Source: Prevotella sp. E2-28 (GTDB lineage: Bacteria > Bacteroidota > Bacteroidia > Bacteroidales > Bacteroidaceae). Taken from it: 64,000 nt of DNA. A program made the translations under genes and the position numbers. Where the stretch lies: positions 1,364,001 to 1,428,000 of the forward strand of contig NZ_CP091788.1 of assembly GCF_022024055.1 (NCBI RefSeq), written 5' to 3'. The notes under the pieces were generated by a model, which did not search any database, was not told the origin of the DNA, and saw only the letters and a list, made by a program, of their open reading frames with translations. Position 1 is the first letter of the stretch. Every line of letters begins with the position of its first letter. Positions 1 to 8,276 of the stretch are shown here, one piece after another.

Positions 1-585
1 AACAACCGTGAGTACGATACCCTGTCAAAGGAAATTGAGTACCAGAGCCTTGAAATTGAACTTTGTAACAAAAAAATCAACGAGGCTCAGCACCGCATCG
101 CAGAGAAGCAGGATGAGTTGCAGTCAAACAAGAGCGTGCTCGAAGAGAAACTGGCTGACCTGGATTTGAAGAAGAGTGAGCTGGACGAGATTATGGAAGA
201 GACTCGTGCTGAAGAGGATAAACTGAAGGAGAAGGCTCACGAGCTGGAGACAAAGATTGAGCCACGTCTGCTTACTTCTTTCAAGCGTATCCGTAAGAAT
301 GCACGCAACGGACTGGGTATTGTTTACGTACAGCGTGATGCTTGTGGTGGTTGCTTCAACAAGATTCCACCTCAGCGTCAGTTGGATATCAAGATGCACA
401 AGAAGGTTATCGTTTGCGAGTACTGCGGTCGTATCCTTATCGATCCAGAGCTGGCTGGCGTAAAGACCGAAAAGCCCGTGGTAGAGGAGAAGAAGACTAC
501 ACGTCGTCGTGCTGCCGGAACAGGTGCTACTGTCCGCAAGTCTTCTAACTCAAAGAAAGCTACCGATGCTAACGATATGATCTAA
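1..585 (+). CDS. C4-type zinc-ribbon protein with coiled-coil N-terminus (5' end outside window)
   Basis: The frame is open from base 1, so the start codon lies upstream of the window. The visible 194 residues begin with a long charged helical stretch rich in Glu, Lys and Leu that looks like a coiled coil. A zinc ribbon follows, with one Cys pair in CGGC and a second in CEYCG. The tail is basic and rich in Thr, Arg and Lys. This matches the zf-RING_7/CT398-like family, a coiled-coil hairpin with a C4 zinc ribbon. The biochemical role of the family is not settled; nucleic-acid binding is an inference from fold and charge. In Bacteroidota such genes often follow a Nif3-like gene, which cannot be checked here. 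Confidence 0.8.
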   Translation, partial: NNREYDTLSKEIEYQSLEIELCNKKINEAQHRIAEKQDELQSNKSVLEEKLADLDLKKSELDEIMEETRAEEDKLKEKAHELETKIEPRLLTSFKRIRKNARNGLGIVYVQRDACGGCFNKIPPQRQLDIKMHKKVIVCEYCGRILIDPELAGVKTEKPVVEEKKTTRRRAAGTGATVRKSSNSKKATDANDMI

Positions 586-675
586 GTGAATAGTGAAAAG
601 TGAAAAATTTGCTACCGCACACCTGCATTCAGGACAGCGGTAGCAAATTTTTCACTTTTCATTTTTCACTATTAC
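586..675. repeat. Dispersed inverted-repeat element acting as a two-way terminator
   Basis: The left arm runs from the stop codon of the zinc-ribbon gene through AAATTTGCTACCGC (ends about 618). The right arm starts GCGGTAGCAAATTT at about 637 and continues into ATTTTTCACTATTAC. The arms are near-perfect reverse complements over more than 30 bp, around a short loop containing GCATTCAG. The hairpin lies between two convergent genes and has T-rich flanks on both strands, so it should terminate in both directions. The same core (AATTTGCTACCGC then GCATTCAG) recurs inside glnS at 13945-14006, so this is a dispersed repeat and not just a terminator. The right arm also encodes the last residues of the next gene. 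Confidence 0.75.
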
Positions 676-1113
676 CTCATAATTTGGAATCTCCTGTAGG
701 AATTCCCAATTGTTTTTTTCGTAGTTCATGCGGCAACAGTAATGCTGCAGACCGTTGGAAATAATCAGATAATCTACGTGAAGCAGAAAATTATACGCCG
801 TAATCTGATCGAAAACGCGCTGGGTAATCTCTATATGTGGCGCTTTATACTCAATAATCATCTGCGGTTGTAATACCTTATTATATAATAGGGAGTCACA
901 ACGCAGTTTTTTTTCACCTACCCGTAACTCGACCTCGTTTGCCAGCAGTCCTTTGGGATAACCTTTGTGCTCAATAAGAAAATGCACGAAATGCTGGCGC
1001 ACCCATTCTTCGGGCGTCAGTGATACATAACGGCGGCGCAGGAAGTCGAAAATCTGACGGCGTCCGTTCTGCTCACGTAATTTTATTTCGTATGGAGGTA
1101 GGTTTATTTCCAT
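652..1113 (-). CDS. HsdR N-terminal-domain protein (orphan PD-(D/E)XK nuclease fold)
   Basis: This 153-residue protein matches the stand-alone 'type I restriction enzyme R protein N-terminal' domain (HSDR_N family). The nuclease-fold signature is visible as an Asp in the strand RCDSLL followed by IEYKAP, the E-x-K element. There is no helicase domain and no methylase or specificity subunit nearby, so it is not a working type I restriction system. Its role is unknown. The start ATG sits about 17 nt downstream of a predicted transcription start. The last five residues (VKNEK) and the stop are encoded by the right arm of the inverted repeat at 586-675, so the 3' end was probably remodelled by that element. 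Confidence 0.8.
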   Translation of the reverse strand: MEINLPPYEIKLREQNGRRQIFDFLRRRYVSLTPEEWVRQHFVHFLIEHKGYPKGLLANEVELRVGEKKLRCDSLLYNKVLQPQMIIEYKAPHIEITQRVFDQITAYNFLLHVDYLIISNGLQHYCCRMNYEKNNWEFLQEIPNYEVIVKNEK

Positions 1114-1121
1114 TTATTTTG

Positions 1122-1167
1122 TACCTTTGTGGCCGCAAAGGTACGAATAAGCGAGAGAAAATGCAAA
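1122..1167 (-). promoter_or_regulatory. Back-to-back -7 boxes; promoter of the HsdR-N gene
   Basis: TACCTTTG at 1122-1129 is followed after 6 bases by CAAAGGTA at 1136-1143. This gives a 22-bp palindrome with a Bacteroidota -7 box on each strand. On the minus strand a -33-like TTTGC (1163-1167) lies 19 bp upstream of the -7 box, a complete promoter for the gene at 652-1113. On the plus strand no good -33 box is visible, so use of the right-facing box for holA is uncertain. Confidence 0.7.
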
Positions 1168-1240
1168 TTCTATTTGTATTTTTCCAAGCGAAAGTACCTA
1201 AAAACGAAGTTTGAAGGTACAAATTATCTTGCAAAGAGCA

Positions 1241-2269
1241 ATGGCAGAAACAAAAAATGTAACCTATTCCAGCATTATGAAGGAGTTGCAGAGCGGTCAG
1301 TATCGCCCTGTTTATTACCTGATGGGTGAGGAATCATATTATATCGATAAAATTTGCGATTATATTGCCGAACATGCTTTGCAGCCTGAGGAACGAGATT
1401 TTAACCAGACTGTGATGTTTGGTTCTGACGTGAATGCTTCACAGATTGCAGATGCCGCTCGCCGTTATCCAATGATGGCTGAACGACAGGTGGTCATCGT
1501 GAAAGAGGCTCAGAATTTAAAAAATACAGACGCGCTGGAGAAATATCTGAAACAGCCGCTTCTGAGCACCGTTCTTGTGATTTGTCATAAAAACGGGAAA
1601 ATAGATGGCCGTAAACGTGAATACGTGAAGGCTATCCAGCAGGCGGGCATTCTTTTCGAGAGTCAGAAACTAAAAGAGCGTGACTTGCCGGCTTTCATCG
1701 AGAATTACGTAAAACAGAAAAATGCTAGCATCGATCCCAAATCTACGCAACTCATCGCTGATGCCATCGGAGCAGATTTGAGTCGCCTGGTTGGTGAACT
1801 GGAAAAAGTGCTGCTCGGTTTACCTGAAGGAGACCGACGCATCACACCACAGGTAGTAGAAGATAGGATAGGGGTGAGCAAAGATTTTAATGGCTTCGAG
1901 TTGAGAGATGCCATTGTGAACCGCAACATCTTTAAGGCAAATCAGATAATAAATTATTTTGACAAAAATCCAAAGGCTGGAAGTATTTACTCATTTCTCC
2001 CAATGCTCTTTAATTACTTTCAGAATTTAATGATCGCGTATTATGCGCCACAAAAGAACAGTCAGGAGGCTGTTGCTGAGTGGCTAGAATTGCGATCTCC
2101 ATGGGCTGCGAAAGACTATATGACTGGCATGAGAAATTTCACTGCAATGAAAACGATGCAGATAATTTCCAAACTACGCGAAATTGATGCCAAAAGTAAG
2201 GGCCTGGACAACCCAAATACCCCTCCTGAGGAGCTAATGAAGGAACTAATTTTTTACATTTTGCACTAA
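1241..2269 (+). CDS. holA: DNA polymerase III subunit delta
   Basis: The 342-residue product matches HolA, the clamp-loader subunit that opens the beta sliding clamp during replication. Residues from about 10 carry the family opening (RPVYYLMGEESYYID), followed by the AAA+-like delta domain without ATPase function. The C-terminal part includes KAGSIYSFLPMLFNYFQNL and the tail PNTPPEELMKELIFYIL. The frame extends upstream to a TTG at 1211, but ATG at 1241 (MAETKN) gives the usual N-terminus. Transcription ends at a strong hairpin just downstream. Confidence 0.92.
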   Translation: MAETKNVTYSSIMKELQSGQYRPVYYLMGEESYYIDKICDYIAEHALQPEERDFNQTVMFGSDVNASQIADAARRYPMMAERQVVIVKEAQNLKNTDALEKYLKQPLLSTVLVICHKNGKIDGRKREYVKAIQQAGILFESQKLKERDLPAFIENYVKQKNASIDPKSTQLIADAIGADLSRLVGELEKVLLGLPEGDRRITPQVVEDRIGVSKDFNGFELRDAIVNRNIFKANQIINYFDKNPKAGSIYSFLPMLFNYFQNLMIAYYAPQKNSQEAVAEWLELRSPWAAKDYMTGMRNFTAMKTMQIISKLREIDAKSKGLDNPNTPPEELMKELIFYILH

Positions 2270-2304
2270 AAATGCCCATTTTTTAGCGCTAGAAATTCTA
2301 GAAT

Positions 2305-2330
2305 AGGCACCTGAGAAAGGTGCCTTTTTT
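2305..2330 (+). terminator. Intrinsic terminator of holA
   Basis: AGGCACC and GGTGCCT form a 7-bp stem with a 7-nt loop, followed directly by a T run (2326-2330). It lies 36 bases after the holA stop. Confidence 0.85.
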
Positions 2331-3103
2331 ATGCCTAAATGCCTGAAAAATAAGGGCTTTACATAGAAATAACTACCCCCATATTTTTAAAATTTTGAAG
2401 CGTCCGAACGCTCGTCCAGAATTTTTCAAGCATTTGAAAATAGCGATTTTTTGGCTCTCTTAAATTTAGCTTTAACTTTTGTTTTGGTTTTAAAATGTGA
2501 AGTTTGAAAGATTAAAGGTTTTAAATATTAAATAAATAAAGGCTGAATATGAATATTAAAACGTAAACTTGCAAGGATTTAAAAAGTAAAACTTAAAGAT
2601 TAAATATTTAAATTCTAATATTCAAACATATGAATGTATATTCATGAACCTTTATCTTTCATATCATAAAGTATTATAAATCAGAATATTAACGTATTGT
2701 CGCTTTATAAAATATCCTGTCTTCATCGTTATATGGATATACCTATATATATCCTAAATTCCCATAAATAGTAGCGATTTATCAGCGATCTATGCGTAGA
2801 AAGGGCTTGTTTTCCTGTAATTATGTGTGTATTGTATTATTGTAATATATTAAAAACCAATTATTTATATTATTATCTTAACGTATTTGTTATCCATTCT
2901 TTTATTTGCCTAATTTAAATTTACGAATTTAAACGCTGAAAACTTGTCATTTTCTTTTTATATTTACAAATTTAAAAGTAAAAATTCAAACTTTAATATC
3001 ATAAATTCTTCTTTAAAAAGTTGCACAGTTCATTTTTTTGCTTTACCTTTGTAAACTGAAAACAAAACCGCCTTTTTAGGCCCTAAAAGCACTTATCATA
3101 GAA
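2331..3103. other. AT-rich gene-free region
   Basis: No convincing gene is present in about 770 bases. The sequence is very AT-rich and full of TTTAAA, ATTAAA and AATTTAAA-like words, including two copies of AAAGATTAAA. No tRNA, riboswitch or clear long hairpin is seen. The only recognisable signal is the promoter at its right end. One weak DnaA-box-like word (TTATCCATT, near 2890) is present but does not form a cluster. Confidence 0.6.
3021..3051 (+). promoter_or_regulatory. Bacteroidota-type promoter of the XRE-family gene
   Basis: TTG at 3021-3023, a 20-bp spacer, and TACCTTTG at 3044-3051. The predicted start of transcription is about 45 bases upstream of the ATG at 3104. Confidence 0.8.
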
Positions 3104-3601
3104 ATGAAGGACAGAATCAGACAGATTATGGAGTCGCAACACATGACTCAACAGGTGTTCGCTAATGCCATCGGAACGACCCCCGCCACCCTGAGTGGTA
3201 TCTTTAATGATCGTACTCGCCCCACCATTAATATCATTGAGAGTATAAAAAAGAAATTTCCTGACATTAGTCTCGAATGGTTGATGTTTGGACAAGGTGA
3301 TATGTATCAGCAGTCACCTACCCCTTCTGGAGAGTTGACAACTGCCCCTGAAGGCCCTTTATCTACTCCCTCATCAGGTATGGAAGAGATGTTTGATTTT
3401 GATCCTATTCCCCAAAATACCAATAATAGACCCCAAATTAGCCATTCAGCACCTATTTATAATAATAGTGTAAAAAATACACGGCCGGAAATTGTTCGTG
3501 AAGAGGTAAAAATAGTTGACAAGCCAATGCGTCGTGTCACTGAGATCAGAGTCTATTATGATGACCAGACTTGGGAAAGTTTTGTGCCTGCAAAGAAATA
3601 G
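3104..3601 (+). CDS. Cro/CI (XRE)-type helix-turn-helix regulator
   Basis: The product has 165 residues. Residues about 5-65 form an XRE helix-turn-helix: TQQVFANAIGTTPATLSGIFN covers the two DNA-contact helices, followed by RPTINIIESIKKKFPDISLEWLMFGQGDMY. The middle (about 70-125) is Pro/Ser/Asn-rich and probably unstructured. The C-terminal 40 residues are charged and end in a short strand-rich segment (VTEIRVYYDDQTWESF). Proteins with this layout are common in Bacteroidales, with unknown targets. It is monocistronic, with its own promoter and a long AT-rich upstream region that could hold its own operators (inference). It does not resemble a phage repressor with a peptidase domain. Confidence 0.85.
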   Translation: MKDRIRQIMESQHMTQQVFANAIGTTPATLSGIFNDRTRPTINIIESIKKKFPDISLEWLMFGQGDMYQQSPTPSGELTTAPEGPLSTPSSGMEEMFDFDPIPQNTNNRPQISHSAPIYNNSVKNTRPEIVREEVKIVDKPMRRVTEIRVYYDDQTWESFVPAKK

Positions 3602-3639
3602 TTATTTCGTTCGACGATAAAAAGAAAACCGTTTTTCTT

Positions 3640-3669
3640 TTGTATTGTTCTCACTTATTCGTACCTTTG
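3640..3669 (+). promoter_or_regulatory. Promoter of pyrK-pyrD
   Basis: TTG at 3640-3642, a 19-bp spacer, and TACCTTTG at 3662-3669, with the pyrK ATG at 3694. This is close to the Bacteroidota consensus. Confidence 0.85.
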
Positions 3670-3693
3670 CACCATTATTTTAATAAGGTGTAA

Positions 3694-4503
3694 ATGAAGA
3701 AATATATTTTAGACCTGACGGTGGTGTCGGTAGAACGGGTACATGAACGCTATGTGCTCATTAAGCTGACTGATAAAGTCTCTTTACCGCCAATGCTGCC
3801 AGGTCAGTTTGTTGAGGTGCGCGTTGACGGTTCTGCTGGAACATTCTTGCGTCGCCCTATTTCCATTAATTTCGTTGATATAGTAGCTAATGAACTGTGG
3901 TTGCTCGTGGCTTGTGTGGGTGACGGAACCCGTAAGTTAGCTCAGTTGAAGGCTGGCGACACGCTGAATTGCGTGCTGCCACTTGGTAATGGTTTTACAA
4001 TTCCTAATGGAAAAACGACAGGACAAGCCGTCTTGCTGACAGGTGGCGGTGTGGGTGTTGCTCCCCTGCTGTATCTGGGAAAGACGTTGAAAGAGCAAGG
4101 CATTGAGCCTACATTCTTACTTGGTGCTCGTTCTGCAAAAGATCTGCTGATGCTCTCTGAGTTTGAAAAATACGGTCGTGTATTGGTAACAACTGAGGAC
4201 GGAAGTATGGGCGAGAAAGGCTTTGTGACGAATCACAGTGTGCTTCAGCAGGAGCATTTTGACCTTATTCAGGTCTGTGGTCCCACGCCTATGATGAAGG
4301 CTGTAGCCCGTTATGCACGCGAGAAAGGGATTGAATGCGAGGTGTCATTGGAGAACCTTATGGCGTGCGGCCTTGGCGCTTGTTTGTGCTGTGTGGAGAA
4401 GGTGCGTGCCGACGAAGATGCATCGACCACGGTGGCAACGAACGCCTGTGTATGTAAGGATGGTCCCGTATTTAATATTAATCGATTGTTATGGCAAAAT
4501 TAG
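3694..4503 (+). CDS. pyrK: Dihydroorotate dehydrogenase B, electron-transfer subunit
   Basis: PyrK (269 residues) carries FAD and a [2Fe-2S] cluster and passes electrons from PyrD-bound FMN to NAD+ in pyrimidine synthesis. The FAD-binding motif RRPISI is at about residues 53-58, and the nucleotide-binding stretch [13 protein letters not shown] lies near 116-128. The C-terminal Fe-S region has Cys225, Cys230, Cys233 and a Cys252/Cys254 pair, as expected for the family. The gene overlaps pyrD by 13 nt, which supports co-translation of the two subunits. Confidence 0.95.
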   Translation: MKKYILDLTVVSVERVHERYVLIKLTDKVSLPPMLPGQFVEVRVDGSAGTFLRRPISINFVDIVANELWLLVACVGDGTRKLAQLKAGDTLNCVLPLGNGFTIPNGKTTGQAVLLTGGGVGVAPLLYLGKTLKEQGIEPTFLLGARSAKDLLMLSEFEKYGRVLVTTEDGSMGEKGFVTNHSVLQQEHFDLIQVCGPTPMMKAVARYAREKGIECEVSLENLMACGLGACLCCVEKVRADEDASTTVATNACVCKDGPVFNINRLLWQN

Positions 4504-5399
4504 ATGTAAATATAGGGGCACTGAAGTTGAAGAACCCCGTAATGACTGCCTCTGGTACATTTGGCTATGGTCTAGAATTTCAGGATTTTGTAGATCTTAA
4601 GGGACTGGGCGGAATTATCGTAAAAGGTACTACGTTAAAGCCTCGTGAGGGAAACGACTATCCCCGTATGGCAGAAACGGCTCAGGGTATGTTGAACTGC
4701 GTTGGTCTGCAAAATAAGGGCGTAGATTATTTCTGTGAACATATTTATCCGCAGTTATTGCCTACGGGTGGTACTTATATTGTTAATGTAAGCGGATCTT
4801 CACCAGAAGATTATGCTGAGTGTGCAGCCTGTGTAGATGTATTGGATGAGATTCCTGCTATAGAACTGAATATCTCATGTCCTAATGTACGAGATGGTGG
4901 TATGGCTTTTGGCGTAACTTGTGCTGGCGCTGCCAGTGTGGTAAAAGCCGTTCGTCAGGCTTATCATAAAACCCTAATCGTGAAGCTTTCGCCTAACGTG
5001 ACGGATATTACCGAGATTGCACGTGCCGTAGAGGCTGAAGGTGCCGACAGCGTGAGTCTGATCAACACGCTGATGGGCATGGCGGTGAATATCGAGAAGC
5101 GCTGTAAGACGCTGAGCATCGGTACTGGCGGACTGAGCGGTCCCTGTGTAAAACCTGTGGCCCTGCGTATGGTGTATCAGGTGGCAAAGGCCGTGAAGAT
5201 ACCCGTTATCGGACTGGGTGGCATCAGTACTGCAGAGGATGCCATTGAATTCCTGATGTGTGGTGCGCGCGCCATAGAGATAGGTACGGCTAATTTTCTG
5301 GATCCGGCAGTGACCATCAAGGTGCGCGACGGCATCAACGATTGGCTTGACCGTCACGGAGTTGCTGATGTGAATGAAATCGTAGGGGCTATTCAATAG
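4491..5399 (+). CDS. pyrD: Dihydroorotate dehydrogenase B, catalytic subunit
   Basis: This is a class 1B dihydroorotate dehydrogenase (302 residues), an FMN TIM barrel that oxidises dihydroorotate to orotate. Recognisable segments are [13 protein letters not shown] near the N-terminus, ELNISCPNV (substrate and flavin contacts), the catalytic-loop Cys in FGVTCAG, and [23 protein letters not shown] for FMN phosphate binding. It is coupled to pyrK by a 13-nt overlap. The terminator stem begins inside its last codons. Confidence 0.95.
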   Translation: MAKLDVNIGALKLKNPVMTASGTFGYGLEFQDFVDLKGLGGIIVKGTTLKPREGNDYPRMAETAQGMLNCVGLQNKGVDYFCEHIYPQLLPTGGTYIVNVSGSSPEDYAECAACVDVLDEIPAIELNISCPNVRDGGMAFGVTCAGAASVVKAVRQAYHKTLIVKLSPNVTDITEIARAVEAEGADSVSLINTLMGMAVNIEKRCKTLSIGTGGLSGPCVKPVALRMVYQVAKAVKIPVIGLGGISTAEDAIEFLMCGARAIEIGTANFLDPAVTIKVRDGINDWLDRHGVADVNEIVGAIQ

Positions 5400-5411
5400 C
5401 CCCTTTTTTTT
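5385..5411 (+). terminator. Terminator of pyrKD overlapping the pyrD stop
   Basis: GGGGCTATT and AATAGCCCC form the hairpin, followed by eight Ts (5404-5411). The left arm and loop include the last pyrD codons and its TAG stop at 5397-5399, so coding sequence and terminator share bases. Confidence 0.9.
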
Positions 5412-5543
5412 ATGTCCCTATGCTAAAAGTCGGGGATTTGCCAAAGTTTATAGGTTTTTTCTCTATTATTTAAAGAGGTATATGGGAAAAAGTCGTAAAT
5501 TTGCCCAGAAATTCGACTAAAACTAAAAATATCAAAATAAAAG

Positions 5544-8129
5544 ATGAAACCTAAGAAATTATTTGTAGGGCTTGCATTGTCTGCAATGTGCCTAACTGCA
5601 GGTGCTCAGCAACTGGCATTTCCAGGTGCAGAAGGCTTTGGACGATTTGCTACGGGAGGTCGTGGAGGTACGATTTATCATGTAACCAATCTGAATGACT
5701 CTGGTACCGGCTCGCTGCGTGATGCCGTGAGTCAGTCGAACCGTATTGTGGTGTTCGATGTGTCTGGCGTGATCAAGCTGAAGTCTGGTCTTGTGTTCTC
5801 CAGCAATCTGACGGTGCTGGGACAGACGGCTCCGGGTGAGGGCGTTCAGGTGTATGGCGACCGCGTGTCGTTCTCAGGTGCCAGTAACCTGATCGTCCGT
5901 CACATGCGCTTCCGTATGGGTAAGAATGCGCCCAGCGGACAGAAGGATGCTGCTGGCGTGTCCAACGGTAGGAATATGATTTTCGATCACCTCTCTGTGT
6001 TGTGGGGACGAGATGAGTGTTTCTCTATCAGTTGGGACAACAAAGGTACGGAGCCTGCCGATATTACTATCCAGAACTCCATCATTGGTCAGGGTTTGCA
6101 GACCCACTCTTGCGGCGGACTGATTCAGACTGCTGGCGGCGTGACCCTGTATCGTAACCTGTATATCGAGAATAAGACGCGTAACCCGAAAGTGAAAGGC
6201 CTGAACCAGTTCGTCAATAATGTGGTGTATAACTGGGGTAACGGTGGCTGCTACCTGATGGGACGTGAGAGTGCAGGTGATTCGTGGGCTGATATTGAGA
6301 ATAACTACTTTGTGAAAGGCCCCTGGAACAGTGGCAATCCGCTATCGGAAGGAAATGAGAATTTCCAGTTCTATGGCGCCGGCAACTACTATGACAACAA
6401 TAAAGATGGTGAGCTGAACGGCCGAGAAATCACCGACAATGAATATACGAACTGTGGCGGCCTGCGTCGTGCTACGCTTGGCGAGATGACCAACCTGCCG
6501 AAGGCTTTTCCTGAGATTGTTGGTGAGATGACGGCTGAAGAGGCGCTCCGCTGGATGATAGACAGCGTAGGTCCCAGTCTGCCTGTGCGCGATGAGGTAG
6601 ATAAGTATCTTGTTGACGAGATGAAATCCTTTGGCACGCTGGGTTCTACCGACGGTATTTCTGACGAGAAGAGTCTGCCACACGGTGGTACGGGCGTGCT
6701 CTATCCTGGCGAAAAGCCTCTGGATAGTGATGGCGACGGCATCCCCGATGAATGGGAGATAGCTAATAACCTGAATCCGAATAATGCGTTGGATGCTAAG
6801 GCTATCGCTGCCAACGGCTATGCCAATATTGAGAACTACGTGTTCTCAATAGACCGGGCCTATCCCTATCTCAAGAACCCTTCCAATCTGGAGGTTACCA
6901 AGCAGGAGAAAGAGTCTATCTCACTCTCATGGACTGATAATGCCGATAATGAGAGTGGCTATGCCATCGAGTATTCTACTGATAATAAGACGTTTACGGA
7001 ACTGGTGCGCGTAGAGGCCAACACCACCTCATACGTAGCCAATGGACTGACACCTGAGCAGGCCTACTATTTCCGTGTGCGTGCTTTTGGCGAGGATGGA
7101 CTCTATTCACCCTATAGTAACGTGTTAGAAACTGAGACTATTGGCGACCCATCGGCTCCAAAACTCTCTACTAATCCCTCACCAGCTGACAATGAAATTA
7201 TCGGCACCACAGCCAGTTCAGTTACTTTCACATGGGAGAATACCACTAAGAACTATTTCGGCAATGTGATTTATATTGTGCTGCTTGGAACGAATGCCGA
7301 TAGCTTGAAGAATATCGGAACCGTTACGTCCAAGAGTCTGACCTACAGTATGAGTAAATTGAATCCCAATACCACCTATTACTGGCGTGTGGATGCCAGG
7401 AATAATGAGGGTAGGACACATGGTACGGTATGGACATTTAAAACATTGTCGGAAGGAGAGGAACCTTTAGGTGATACACAGAATTGCTGTCTGGCATGGG
7501 GCAATATGTCGCGTCAGCCCAGTGATGCCGCATGTACCAAGCTGGAAGGTAGCGAGGCTTCCCCCTCGAACAATATCGGGTTCAGCATGTACTATACCAC
7601 GGCTACAGATAAAACCTTTTCAAAGGGCAGTAAGATGACCTATGATTTTGACGGTATTCAGCGTACGGGAATCACATTGTCGAATGGTGCACAGACCGCC
7701 ATCCAATTGCCAGAGGGTGCAAAGGCCACAAAACTGACGCTGTGGAGTGTAGTAGGTACCAATAGTAGCAGTCGTACCAGTTACTGGAAGGAGATTGCTG
7801 GAAATACCTATACAGAGACGACGACTCCCGTCGTCCTAAATCTCGCAGCAACGGCTTCTGCACCTAATAAGGCAGAGTATGTGCTTGATAACGTGGCTGA
7901 CGTGGTGACCTTCACCAATACTGGCGAGCAGCAGAGTGTGGTCATCGTGATGGAATATCACTATGGCGGTCCGGCAAACGGTATCAGCAGTGTGCTCGAC
8001 GGCACACCGGCACGCATAGAATACTTCACACTATCGGGTGAACGTGTAAATACGCCTGGCAAGGGATTGTATATCATACGGACGACAACTGCCAGTGGAA
8101 AGACGACGGCGAGAAAGGTGATGTATTAA
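5544..8129 (+). CDS. Secreted multidomain pectate lyase (PL1-like) with fibronectin III domains
   Basis: The 861-residue product has a signal peptide (about 1-21, ending AGAQ). A right-handed beta-helix lyase domain follows from AFPGAEGFGRFATGG through about 330, typical of PL1-like pectate lyases of Bacteroidota that cleave homogalacturonan. A calcium-binding stretch DSDGDGIPDEWE is at about 394-405. Two fibronectin III-like domains cover about 440-640, then comes a beta-rich region of unknown type. The last 55 residues (TLSGERVNTPGKGLYIIR...KVMY) resemble a C-terminal sorting or surface-anchoring tail. It stands alone with a possible -7 box TAAATTTG at 5496-5503. No SusC/SusD genes are adjacent. 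Lyase class is confident; exact substrate is inferred. Confidence 0.85.
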   Translation: MKPKKLFVGLALSAMCLTAGAQQLAFPGAEGFGRFATGGRGGTIYHVTNLNDSGTGSLRDAVSQSNRIVVFDVSGVIKLKSGLVFSSNLTVLGQTAPGEGVQVYGDRVSFSGASNLIVRHMRFRMGKNAPSGQKDAAGVSNGRNMIFDHLSVLWGRDECFSISWDNKGTEPADITIQNSIIGQGLQTHSCGGLIQTAGGVTLYRNLYIENKTRNPKVKGLNQFVNNVVYNWGNGGCYLMGRESAGDSWADIENNYFVKGPWNSGNPLSEGNENFQFYGAGNYYDNNKDGELNGREITDNEYTNCGGLRRATLGEMTNLPKAFPEIVGEMTAEEALRWMIDSVGPSLPVRDEVDKYLVDEMKSFGTLGSTDGISDEKSLPHGGTGVLYPGEKPLDSDGDGIPDEWEIANNLNPNNALDAKAIAANGYANIENYVFSIDRAYPYLKNPSNLEVTKQEKESISLSWTDNADNESGYAIEYSTDNKTFTELVRVEANTTSYVANGLTPEQAYYFRVRAFGEDGLYSPYSNVLETETIGDPSAPKLSTNPSPADNEIIGTTASSVTFTWENTTKNYFGNVIYIVLLGTNADSLKNIGTVTSKSLTYSMSKLNPNTTYYWRVDARNNEGRTHGTVWTFKTLSEGEEPLGDTQNCCLAWGNMSRQPSDAACTKLEGSEASPSNNIGFSMYYTTATDKTFSKGSKMTYDFDGIQRTGITLSNGAQTAIQLPEGAKATKLTLWSVVGTNSSSRTSYWKEIAGNTYTETTTPVVLNLAATASAPNKAEYVLDNVADVVTFTNTGEQQSVVIVMEYHYGGPANGISSVLDGTPARIEYFTLSGERVNTPGKGLYIIRTTTASGKTTARKVMY

Positions 8130-8139
8130 GAAAATAAAT

Positions 8140-8163
8140 AAGGGCTGCCAATAGGCAGCCCTT
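8140..8163 (+). terminator. Hairpin after the pectate lyase gene
   Basis: AAGGGCTGCC and GGCAGCCCTT form a perfect 10-bp stem with a 4-nt loop just after the lyase stop. There is no strong T run on the plus strand, so it may act together with the second hairpin at 8246-8272. Confidence 0.7.
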
Positions 8164-8245
8164 AACCAACACAAAAACTAAACTAGACTTAACTAAAGCA
8201 TATTCGGATTTTCACAAACCCTTATAGCGATTGCAAAGATAAACA

Positions 8246-8272
8246 AAAAAATCCATTCGACAATGGATTTTT
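8246..8272. terminator. Bidirectional terminator between pectate lyase and aroC
   Basis: AAAAAATCCATT, a CGAC loop, then AATGGATTTTT. Both strands end in a T run, so it can serve the lyase gene and the convergent aroC, whose stop is at 8277. Confidence 0.8.
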
Positions 8273-8276
8273 CTGT

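Noticed and set aside
652..1113. Type I restriction-modification system
   Set aside because: Only the N-terminal nuclease-like domain is present; no helicase, HsdM or HsdS.
2331..3103. Replication origin
   Set aside because: AT-rich, but only one weak DnaA-box-like word was found; no cluster and no dnaA, dnaN, parA or parB genes nearby.
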